Below, piece after piece: positions 1-5,181 of a DNA stretch of 6,712 nt (position 1 is the stretch's first letter; every line of letters begins with the position of its first letter). Below the pieces are notes generated by a model that saw nothing but the letters and a program-made list of their open reading frames with translations, made no database searches and was not told the origin of the DNA. A program made the translations under genes and the position numbers. The DNA is from CAYYGL01 sp964471235 (GTDB lineage Bacteria; Calditrichota; Calditrichia; RBG-13-44-9; J075), in assembly GCA_964471235.1 (NCBI GenBank), contig CAYYGL010000230.1, forward strand, positions 1 through 6,712, read 5' to 3'.

Positions 1-230
1 GTACCATTAAAGAGGAAGAAGTATATCTTAATGAGTATCCGGATTATCATGCCGCTTACCATAATATTAGCAATTTCATCGACGATGTTTATGCCCTAAA
101 GCGAATTCATTCTTCGCTGGGGTATTTGACGCCCAAAGAATTTGAACAACAGTGGTATCAAGATAATCAAATGGATATATTCTCAACTAAAAATGCTGAC
201 TTTTGTGTACAAATTTAGCCGACCACTACA
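1..230 (+). mobile_element. Right end of an IS3-family insertion sequence (partial)
   Basis: The element begins outside the window. What is visible is the 3' end of its transposase and the right terminal sequence. Read on the opposite strand from position 230, the end starts TGTAGTGGTCGGCTAAATTT. A TG start is what IS3-family ends use, and the transposase stop codon at 216-218 lies just inside it, as is usual in this family. The left end and the target duplication cannot be seen, so the boundary at 230 is inferred from the terminal CA and from the switch to an antitoxin-like reading frame directly after it. Confidence 0.7.
3..218 (+). CDS. IS3-family transposase, C-terminal fragment (integrase core end)
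   Basis: The reading frame is open from the window edge (first complete codon at 3) to TAG at 216-218, giving 71 residues. It contains TIKEEEVYLNEY, then FIDDVYALKRIHSSLGYLTP and KEFEQQW. The RIHSSLGYLTPKEFE stretch is the hallmark of the C-terminal end of the IS3-family DDE integrase domain. The catalytic aspartates, and very likely the final glutamate, which lies just before the TIKEEEV-type segment, are outside the window. It is therefore a partial gene only because the window cuts it; nothing inside the fragment is broken. The protein cuts and joins the ends of the insertion sequence. In this family it is often made by -1 frameshifting between two frames, which cannot be judged here. Confidence 0.88.
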   Translation, partial: TIKEEEVYLNEYPDYHAAYHNISNFIDDVYALKRIHSSLGYLTPKEFEQQWYQDNQMDIFSTKNADFCVQI

Positions 231-260
231 TATGAACAGCTAAGGTTTTTAGAAGGTTAA
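231..260 (+). pseudogene. C-terminal remnant of a putative antitoxin gene cut by the IS
   Basis: Immediately after the IS end a frame reads YEQLRFLEG and stops at TAA 258-260, two bases before the ATG of a RelE/ParE-like toxin frame. Antitoxin genes of such pairs usually sit directly upstream of the toxin with this kind of spacing. I infer that this is the tail of the antitoxin and that the IS replaced or separated the rest. The remnant is too short for homology to support the call; the evidence is position and frame only. Confidence 0.35.
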
Positions 261-262
261 AT

Positions 263-411
263 ATGAAAGTTCGTTATGAAGAAAGCTTTAAGAAAGACCT
301 AAAAGCAGTGAAGGATATGAAGTACTTGAATAGTTCCAAAAAATTTTTATCCTTGAAGATAAAGCAAACATAACAGGATTCACCTTGTCAATGGGTAACC
401 CCCTGGCTTGA
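263..411 (+). pseudogene. RelE/ParE-like toxin, frameshifted remnant
   Basis: ATG at 263 opens MKVRYEESFKKDLKAVKDMK then YLN, which resembles the N-terminus of RelE/ParE-type mRNA interferase or plasmid-stabilisation toxins (pattern xYxxSFxKDLKxxKDxxxL). The frame stops at 371-373 after 36 residues, against about 85-95 in an intact toxin. A second frame from about 337 reads QKIFILEDKANITGF and stops at 409-411. It continues the expected helix region (an ILxxxxKAxNIT-like pattern), so a small indel in the A/T run around 336-348 probably broke the gene. The core strands and catalytic C-terminal residues are missing. With the antitoxin cut off upstream, loss of a functional toxin would be expected. 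The family call rests on about 23 residues. Confidence 0.5.
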
Positions 412-437
412 CTTTCTGGAAAGGGATGATGAGACTT

Positions 438-1199
438 ATGAAAGTGCTACAAGTTGTATTAATGATGTTCGCTTTATCTCTCCCACTTTATTCACAGATT
501 AATCAAAACCATAGCTATCTTAACATAGGTAAAGAATTAGTTGAAAAATTAATCGATATTAAATGGCATCAGAATGACTTCGAGAAATTCCTCAAACAAG
601 ATATTAAACAATCAAATGTAGAGATTTCAATACGTAATTTTTCTGAAAATCAAATAAAAAACATTTCAGATAGAATTTATTTTATTGACTTACAATACAA
701 GTATAAAGGCTCCAATTGGATAGCTCAAGCTTATAGGCTAATGGGAATAGCATCCGGTGCAAATGATAAACAAATTATTTTTTATGACTCCGGGATCTAT
801 ATGCCAGAATGTGGGGGGGACTTTTTTCGCTCCGCAGGGAATCTAAGCAGTATGATAATAAATGGATCGACACTACTCATTTTTCATGAAATAAATAGAA
901 CCGTAGTTTGTGACCCCGTTTCCACTGAAGAAAAGATTGTTGCAAAGTTTTATAATGTATCCAGGAATTATCAGAAGGTTTATGAAGTGGAGACAAAATA
1001 TGTTAACTATGGCGATTCTGATAATGATCCAGAACCAGCTTCAATACGAAGCACATTTTTTTACGAAAATATGTGTGCTGACTCTTGTAAAGCCATAACA
1101 TTCTGGTTCTTTGAGAATCGTAAACTGAATAAGGTTCAAACGTTGACTTTAAACAAAAGTGGTGATCAACTAATTCCATATCGTTACCCCCCGGAATAA
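438..1199 (+). CDS. Exported protein of unknown function
   Basis: The product is 253 residues from ATG 438. The N-terminus, MKVLQVVLMMFALSLPLYSQ, is a typical signal peptide with a short basic start, a hydrophobic core and a likely cleavage near YS|Q, so the mature protein is probably periplasmic or secreted. The start is uncertain: ATG 429 would give the n-region MRLMK, and ATG 426 and TTG 408 are also in frame. The AAGGG at 421-425 is close to 429 and rather far from 438. The mature part is rich in Asn, Lys, Ile and Tyr. It has one Cys in an MPECGG stretch, one in VVCDP and two in ENMCADSC near the end, which could form disulfides after export. I recognise no domain. The gene is much more AT-rich than the hyp genes and follows an IS end, which suggests accessory or transferred DNA. 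No partner gene is adjacent. Confidence 0.7.
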   Translation: MKVLQVVLMMFALSLPLYSQINQNHSYLNIGKELVEKLIDIKWHQNDFEKFLKQDIKQSNVEISIRNFSENQIKNISDRIYFIDLQYKYKGSNWIAQAYRLMGIASGANDKQIIFYDSGIYMPECGGDFFRSAGNLSSMIINGSTLLIFHEINRTVVCDPVSTEEKIVAKFYNVSRNYQKVYEVETKYVNYGDSDNDPEPASIRSTFFYENMCADSCKAITFWFFENRKLNKVQTLTLNKSGDQLIPYRYPPE

Positions 1200-1749
1200 A
1201 TAATCCATTCTTCTGAAAATTCTTTTCAAAATAAAGCCCGGAATTGCAATCGTAACACGAAGCATATTTCATTTTGATATCTTTTTTCAACCTACCCAGC
1301 AAAAATTTGTAATGGAACACAGAAAACGCAGTTGACGCAGAGTCTCACGGATTTTGCTCCAAAATTGTAACTATTCAGTTGTCTTGTCACAGAGAGCACA
1401 GGGGTCATTGAGAATATGAAAAAATTTATCAAAAAACGGGATAACAAGAAATTTTGCAGAAGTTATGGAGTTATTTCCCTCTTTTCCCCTGAATTCCTTT
1501 TCTGAAAACTCTGTGAACTCTGTGCTGAGTAGTTGCCCCAAATTTTATAATGCTTCCGTGAGCATCATTGTTATCCGTGTTTTCCGCGTTCAATTTCAGC
1601 CACAATTTAGTTTCCAAAATTGTTGTCGTGTATCATCCTATTATTTCCCTTTACCCTCATCCCAAAATAAATTTCTTCACTTTTATCTTCAGAAAACCCC
1701 CGGAATGTTTTATTTTCTATTGGCAGCAGGTTAACTTTACAATCGGCTC
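1200..1749. other. 550-base intergenic region, no gene seen
   Basis: Between the exported protein gene and hypF I see no convincing gene. Short open frames here have low-complexity translations and no ribosome binding site or recognisable motif. The central part is the inverted-repeat region described separately. The last 150 bases are AT-rich with a pyrimidine bias. They must hold the hypF promoter unless transcription comes from further upstream. TACAAT at 1738-1743 is the best -10-like hexamer near hypF, but no good -35 lies 16-18 bases upstream of it. Confidence 0.6.
1315..1591. repeat. Imperfect inverted-repeat region of the ACAGAG / ACGCAGAG type
   Basis: Three pairs of complementary segments are arranged around a centre near 1450-1500. 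GAACACAGAAAACGCAG (1315-1331) matches the reverse complement of 1575-1591 at 13 of 17 positions. CACAGAGAGCACAGGG (1388-1403) matches the reverse complement of 1509-1524 at 13 of 16. GGATAACAA (1439-1447) is the exact complement of TTGTTATCC (1568-1576), although this last pair is not symmetric with the others. Short runs such as ACGCAGAG (1335-1342) belong to a kind of dispersed intergenic repeat I associate with environmental bacterial genomes. That association is from memory and not tested. No coding capacity is seen. Confidence 0.5.
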
Positions 1750-4032
1750 ATGAAACGACTTCGCATTCACATTCAGGGGGCGGTACAGGGGGTGGGATTC
1801 CGCCCGTTCGTTTACCGGCTGGCGAGTGAATTTCACCTCACCGGCTGGGTGATCAATAACAACCAGGGGGTGCTGATTGAAGCGGAAGGGGACGCGGAAA
1901 CTTTGCAGCACTTTTTGCTTCGCCTGGAAAAAGAGAAGCCGCCCCGGGCAGCCATCTACAGCCTGGAACATTCCCTGTTAGACCCGGTAGGTTATACTGC
2001 GTTTGAGATTCGCCACAGCGACAGCGCCGGGGAAAAGAGCGTGCTGGTGCTGCCGGATATCGCCACCTGCGATGAGTGCCTGGCGGAAATCTTCGATCCC
2101 GCCAACCGCCGCTATCGCTACCCTTTCACCAATTGCACCAACTGCGGTCCCCGCTACACCATCATCGAATCCCTGCCGTACGACCGCCCCAACACCACCA
2201 TGAAGCATTTTACCATGTGCCCGGCGTGTCAGCGGGAGTATGAAGACCCTGCCGACCGCCGCTTCCACGCCCAGCCCAACGCCTGCCCGGTGTGCGGTCC
2301 GCAACTGGAGCTCTGGGATGCCCGGGGCAATCGCATTGCCGAAAAGGATGAGGCACTGCATCTTACCGCCCAAAAAATTGTGCAGGGGCAAATCGTGGCG
2401 GTCAAAGGGCTGGGGGGATTCCACCTGATGTGCGATGCCACCGATAACGAGGCGGTTCAACGATTACGGCAACGCAAACGACGCGAGGAAAAGCCCTTTG
2501 CAGTGATGTTCCCTGAACTGAGTATTCTGAGAGCCTACTGTGTGATCTCCCCGCTGGAGGAGCGACTGCTACGCTCCCCGGAGTGCCCCATCGTGCTGCT
2601 GAAGCGCCATCTGTCAACCGACATTGCCGGGAACGTGGCGCCCGGAAATCCCTACCTGGGCGCATTTTTGCCATATACTCCACTGCATCATCTGCTGTTG
2701 GCGGAAATCGGCAGACCGGTGGTGGCAACCAGCGGGAATCTCTCCGACGAACCGATCTGCATCGACGAGTTTGAAGCGCTGGAGCGGTTGCAGGGCATCG
2801 CCGATTGGTTCCTGGTGCACAATCGCCCCATCCTGCGCCATGTGGATGACTCCATCGTGCGCATCATTGCCGGCAGGGAGGTAATCCTCCGCCGTGCCCG
2901 AGGGTATGCTCCGCTGCCGATAATGATTCCCCGGGAACTCCCCCCGACCCTGGCGGTGGGCGCCCATCTCAAGAACACCATTGCCATTTCCCGGGGTCGA
3001 CAGGTCTTCATCAGCCAGCACATTGGCGATCTGGAAACGGAAGCTGCTTACAACGCATTTCGCCATGTCATCCAATCCCTGCAAACGCTGTATGAGGTGC
3101 AGCCGCAGCAAATCATCTGCGATGCCCACCCGGATTATCTCTCCACCCAATACGCCCGGGCAAGCAACCTTCCGGTTAAATCCGTTCAACATCATGCTGC
3201 CCATGTGTTCTCCTGCATGGCGGAAAACGAGTTGACGCCGCCGGTATTGGGCATTAGCTGGGATGGCACCGGTTACGGTCCGAATGGCACGGTGTGGGGC
3301 GGGGAGTTTATTCTGGTAACCGAAGACCACTGGGAGCGGGTAGGGCATTTGCGCACCTTTTCCCTGCCCGGCGGAGAAAAAGCGGTCAAGGAACCGCGGC
3401 GTTCTGCTTTGGGGCTACTGTATGAACTGGCAGGCGAGCAGGTTTTCGAAACCTATCCCCTGCCCTGCTGGTCGGAATTTTCCCCTGCTGAGAAAAAACT
3501 GCTGTTGCAAATGCTGGAGAAAGGTATCAATTCTCCCCGCACCAGCAGCATGGGACGCCTGTTTGATGCAGTAGCGGCTATTTGCGGTCTGCGCTTTATC
3601 AATCGATTTGAAGGGCAGGCTGCCATGGAACTGGAGTTCACTCTCCCGGAATGCATGTCGGATGCGGTGTATCCATTTGAACTCGTTCCGGAGAAAAAAA
3701 CTGGAAAAAATGTGATTTTTTTGATAGATTGGGCAAAAATGATAGACGACCTGCTGGCGGACGTTCAAGCGCATTTACCTGTAGGAGAAATCTCCCGAAA
3801 GTTTCACAACACCCTGGCGGAAATGATTATTGCAGCGGCAAAGCGAACGGCGATAGAGAAAGTTGCCCTGAGCGGTGGTTGCTTTCAAAACAAATACCTG
3901 AGTGAAAGAACCATCCGGCGGTTGTCGGAAGAAGGCTTTCAGCCTTATTTCCACCAACGGGTGCCGCCCAATGACGGCGGGATTGCCCTGGGACAGGTTA
4001 TGGGAGGGAAAAAGGTAAAAGGGAAAAGGTAA
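1750..4032 (+). CDS. hypF: HypF, carbamoyltransferase for [NiFe]-hydrogenase maturation
   Basis: This cytoplasmic enzyme uses carbamoyl phosphate and ATP to form carbamoyl-adenylate and moves the carbamoyl group to the C-terminal Cys of HypE, the first step toward the CN ligands of the active-site iron. At 760 residues it is of normal full length. An acylphosphatase domain spans about 1-90 (GAVQGVGFRPF, R18, and N36 in GWVIN). Two zinc fingers have paired CxxC motifs at C107/C110, C129/C132, C157/C160 and C179/C182. A YrdC-like domain covers about 200-385 (KRREEKPFAVMF near 243-254, TSGNLSDEP at 327-335). A Kae1-like domain covers about 400-750, with HHAAH at 481-485, WDGTGYGPNGT from 504, SGGCFQN at 708-714 and NDGGIALGQ at 741-749. 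The ATG fits the family N-terminus, but no Shine-Dalgarno sequence lies at normal distance; the nearest AGG ends 19 bases upstream. The last residues, GGKKVKGKR, are encoded by a purine-rich repeat and are not family sequence. Confidence 0.97.
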   Translation: MKRLRIHIQGAVQGVGFRPFVYRLASEFHLTGWVINNNQGVLIEAEGDAETLQHFLLRLEKEKPPRAAIYSLEHSLLDPVGYTAFEIRHSDSAGEKSVLVLPDIATCDECLAEIFDPANRRYRYPFTNCTNCGPRYTIIESLPYDRPNTTMKHFTMCPACQREYEDPADRRFHAQPNACPVCGPQLELWDARGNRIAEKDEALHLTAQKIVQGQIVAVKGLGGFHLMCDATDNEAVQRLRQRKRREEKPFAVMFPELSILRAYCVISPLEERLLRSPECPIVLLKRHLSTDIAGNVAPGNPYLGAFLPYTPLHHLLLAEIGRPVVATSGNLSDEPICIDEFEALERLQGIADWFLVHNRPILRHVDDSIVRIIAGREVILRRARGYAPLPIMIPRELPPTLAVGAHLKNTIAISRGRQVFISQHIGDLETEAAYNAFRHVIQSLQTLYEVQPQQIICDAHPDYLSTQYARASNLPVKSVQHHAAHVFSCMAENELTPPVLGISWDGTGYGPNGTVWGGEFILVTEDHWERVGHLRTFSLPGGEKAVKEPRRSALGLLYELAGEQVFETYPLPCWSEFSPAEKKLLLQMLEKGINSPRTSSMGRLFDAVAAICGLRFINRFEGQAAMELEFTLPECMSDAVYPFELVPEKKTGKNVIFLIDWAKMIDDLLADVQAHLPVGEISRKFHNTLAEMIIAAAKRTAIEKVALSGGCFQNKYLSERTIRRLSEEGFQPYFHQRVPPNDGGIALGQVMGGKKVKGKR

Positions 4033-4037
4033 AAGGT
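4010..4037 (+). repeat. Four-copy heptanucleotide tandem repeat over the hypF stop codon
   Basis: Four seven-base units follow one another exactly: AAAAGGT, AAAAGGG, AAAAGGT, AAAAGGT. The hypF stop TAA (4030-4032) spans the junction of units three and four. Seven is not a multiple of three, so gain or loss of a unit would change the reading frame at the end of hypF. With one unit fewer the frame would run on to TAA at 4067-4069, adding YRSDKIMEFD after the KR. The conserved HypF domain ends before the array, so activity may be unaffected. Confidence 0.8.
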
Positions 4038-4040
4038 ATC

Positions 4041-4200
4041 GGAGCGACAAAATTATGGAGTTTGATTAAATAACCGTGCCACCGACAAAATAAATTTTGT
4101 CGCTCCTACGTTTACAACGGAGCGTCAAAACTTGTTTTGACGCTCCGCTGCGAGCATTAAAAATAGCCCGATTAATTATTCAAACTCCATTATTTTGTCG
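4041..4200. repeat. Nested palindromic repeat element (REP/MITE-like)
   Basis: The outer arms are 4045-4064 (CGACAAAATTATGGAGTTTG) and 4181-4200, complementary at 19 of 20 positions. Inside, GGAGCGACAAAATT (4041-4054) is exactly complementary to 4093-4106. CGACAAAAT (4083-4091) is exactly complementary to 4094-4102, and a 14-base perfect stem occupies 4118-4147. The nine bases CGACAAAAT occur twice forward (4045, 4083) and twice reversed (4094, 4192). The 4118 arm differs from the first arm mainly by A to T in GGAGCG(A/T)CAAAA. It contains no gene, directly follows the hypF stop and heptad array, and ends 54 bases before the next start codon. It may be a small non-autonomous mobile element or a REP cluster; its origin cannot be settled from one copy. 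Confidence 0.8.
4118..4147. other. Perfect 14-bp hairpin inside the palindromic element
   Basis: CGGAGCGTCAAAAC (4118-4131) and GTTTTGACGCTCCG (4134-4147) are exactly complementary, separated only by TT, so the realistic loop opens one or more closing pairs. It is stable enough to slow polymerase or protect the 3' end of hypF mRNA. It is not followed by a T run on either strand, so it is not a canonical intrinsic terminator. Confidence 0.75.
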
Positions 4201-4223
4201 AAACATACTCATATTTATATAAT
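4195..4223 (+). promoter_or_regulatory. Putative sigma-70-type promoter of the membrane-protein gene
   Basis: TTGTCG (4195-4200) and a perfect TATAAT (4218-4223) are separated by 17 bases, the ideal spacing. The -35 agrees with TTGACA at four of six positions. A start site near 4230 would give a short leader carrying the AAAGGAG ribosome binding site at 4243-4249. The -35 hexamer is the last six bases of the palindromic element's right arm. Predicted by eye only. Confidence 0.55.
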
Positions 4224-4254
4224 GATTTAGCACATCACCATTAAAGGAGCCGCC

Positions 4255-4776
4255 ATGAACACCATTATCCAGGATAAGAAAATAGATAAAACCGGTCCTA
4301 TCGGCAGGGCGGGGCGCATTGGACTGGGTGCCATATTTCTGTGGCTGTTTATCAATTTTGCAACCGGTTATCAAGCAGTAGTTCAACCGGGCAATGTTGT
4401 GCTCTATTTCTGGGCGTTCGTGGGGATGTACAGTCATGCGCCTGGTTCGCTTATCCCGCCTCTTTCCAAATTCCAAACCCGGGTAAAAGTGGTTCTGCTG
4501 CTGGTGGCAGTCGCACTATTGCTGGATTTCCTTTTTTACCAGAGTTGGTGGGGCGTGCCCCTCGCCATCTTGCTTTACGGACTTGCCCTGGCTGCATTCG
4601 GTATCCTGGGAGTAGAGCATCTCCTTGCCGGGATTATGGGATATCCAGGATGCGAAAGCACCGCTTTCTACAATTTCCGTCATGCCGATTCAACTCCCAA
4701 AATCAGTCCCTGTATCTTGTGGGATCCCATTGACCGGTGGGAGCATAACCGGGTAACGAAACGTAAAAACCAGTGA
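4255..4776 (+). CDS. Small membrane protein of unknown function
   Basis: The product is 173 residues. ATG 4255 is preceded by a strong AAAGGAG at 4243-4249 with five bases between, which fixes the start. A short polar N-terminus (to about residue 19) is followed by hydrophobic segments at about 20-37, 46-60, 77-94 and 100-126. The protein is therefore an inner-membrane protein with three or four spans. The N-terminal GPIGRAGRIGLGAIFL loosely recalls small membrane proteins of the DUF2892 type, but the length and the rest differ. After the last span come GYPGCESTAF (C133) and CILWDPIDRWE (C153). These look like a conserved soluble tail with two cysteines, and the final residues are basic. I cannot assign a function. 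Nothing in it points to hydrogenase maturation; its place between hypF and hypC, with its own apparent promoter, suggests an independent unit. Confidence 0.8.
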   Translation: MNTIIQDKKIDKTGPIGRAGRIGLGAIFLWLFINFATGYQAVVQPGNVVLYFWAFVGMYSHAPGSLIPPLSKFQTRVKVVLLLVAVALLLDFLFYQSWWGVPLAILLYGLALAAFGILGVEHLLAGIMGYPGCESTAFYNFRHADSTPKISPCILWDPIDRWEHNRVTKRKNQ

Positions 4777-4902
4777 AGAATGTAAAATGATTATTGCGAA
4801 TTCTTCTGAGAATGTTATCTTACAAGAGCACTGTTGCTGTAAATCTGTTTTAGTTGAATGACGTTGCGAATGACAAGGATTCATCTAAGCTGATTCATTC
4901 AT

Positions 4903-4984
4903 CACAACGTGATCCCGTCTCCAATGGTGCCACGTTTGCCAGTGGTATCAAGTTGTGGGTGGCGGGATAAACCACAGTGACGGG
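4903..4984 (+). ncRNA. Possible structured RNA upstream of hypC
   Basis: A nine-pair stem forms between TGGTGCCAC (4925-4933) and GTGGTATCA (4942-4950) with an eight-base loop. Two of its pairs are G-U when read on the + strand and would be mismatches on the other, which favours RNA from the + strand. CACAAC (4903-4908) is complementary to GTTGTG (4952-4957), just outside the hairpin. ATCCCGTC (4912-4919) can pair with GGCGGGAT (4961-4968, one G-U). CCCGTC (4914-4919) can alternatively pair with GACGGG (4979-4984). The 4903 and 4912 pairings cross, so this would be a pseudoknot or competing folds. I match it to no known riboswitch. It could equally be a dispersed DNA repeat. Confidence 0.3.
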
Positions 4985-5090
4985 GAGGTCGCAGAGTTGT
5001 TTTTATTAAATTTACAGATTTATTTTCCCGCGAGCTCAACCATATTTAAGCAGTACTTTAAGGGTTGGTAATAGATTGTATTTTTGTAAC

Positions 5091-5140
5091 CGCTTTCTCT
5101 GCGCTTCTCCGCTAAGCGACCACGTGGAGGGTGGTGAATA
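5091..5140. repeat. CTCTGCG-type intergenic repeat with small hairpins
   Basis: CTCTGCG (5097-5103) is the reverse complement of the CGCAGAG at 1336-1342, so the same kind of repeat appears on both sides of hypF. Within it CGCTT (5102-5106) pairs with AAGCG (5114-5118), and the palindrome CCACGTGG follows at about 5120-5127. It lies 30-80 bases before the hypC ribosome binding site and would be in the leader of any transcript starting upstream. Confidence 0.4.
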
Positions 5141-5181
5141 ATCCAGGCTAACAATTATAAACCAAACCCGAGGAACCGACC

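Larger units (their letters stand above)
4777..5181. other. 405-base intergenic region upstream of hypC
   Basis: No gene is supported. The first 125 bases are AT-rich and featureless. A GC-richer block at about 4903-4990 contains several complementary segments and is listed as a possible structured RNA. A CTCTGCG-type repeat lies at 5091-5140. GAGGAA at 5170-5175 is the hypC ribosome binding site. The hypC promoter should be somewhere here, but no sigma-70 pair stands out. TGG at 4925-4927 and TTGC at 4936-4939 have sigma-54-like spacing (GG, ten bases, GC) but coincide with a hairpin stem. Confidence 0.55.

Noticed and set aside
1003..1320. Minus-strand open frame of 105 codons over the end of the exported-protein gene
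   Set aside because: It is mostly antisense to a gene with a good signal peptide and runs into the repeat region. No motif supports it.
1465..1734. 89-codon open frame upstream of hypF
   Set aside because: It crosses the repeat region, has no clear ribosome binding site, and its Ser/Phe-rich translation follows from pyrimidine-rich DNA. A second frame overlaps it and neither looks like a protein.
2614..3348. Long open frame on the minus strand (244 codons) inside hypF
   Set aside because: It lies entirely opposite hypF, whose protein carries all family motifs without a break. The minus-strand translation shows no recognisable domain and is explained by the GC-rich codons of hypF. The same applies to 1978-2460 and 3415-3774.
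4118..4147. Intrinsic terminator after hypF
   Set aside because: The stem is perfect but is not followed by a T run on either strand, so it fits a repeat hairpin better than a terminator.
4041..4200. CRISPR array
   Set aside because: The repeated units are inverted and unevenly spaced, with no equal-length spacers.
4690..4884. Minus-strand 64-codon open frame
   Set aside because: It overlaps the C-terminal motif of the membrane-protein gene and has no ribosome binding site or motif.
4903..4990. Known metal riboswitch (for example NiCo type) before hypC
   Set aside because: The block does not show the conserved G/C segments I would expect for that class; only generic stems are visible.
4905..5010. 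Decayed minus-strand coding remnant (frame reading LPVTVVYPATHNLIPLANV)
   Set aside because: It is only about 34 codons between stops, has no start signal and matches no family I can name, while the + strand stems explain part of the pattern.
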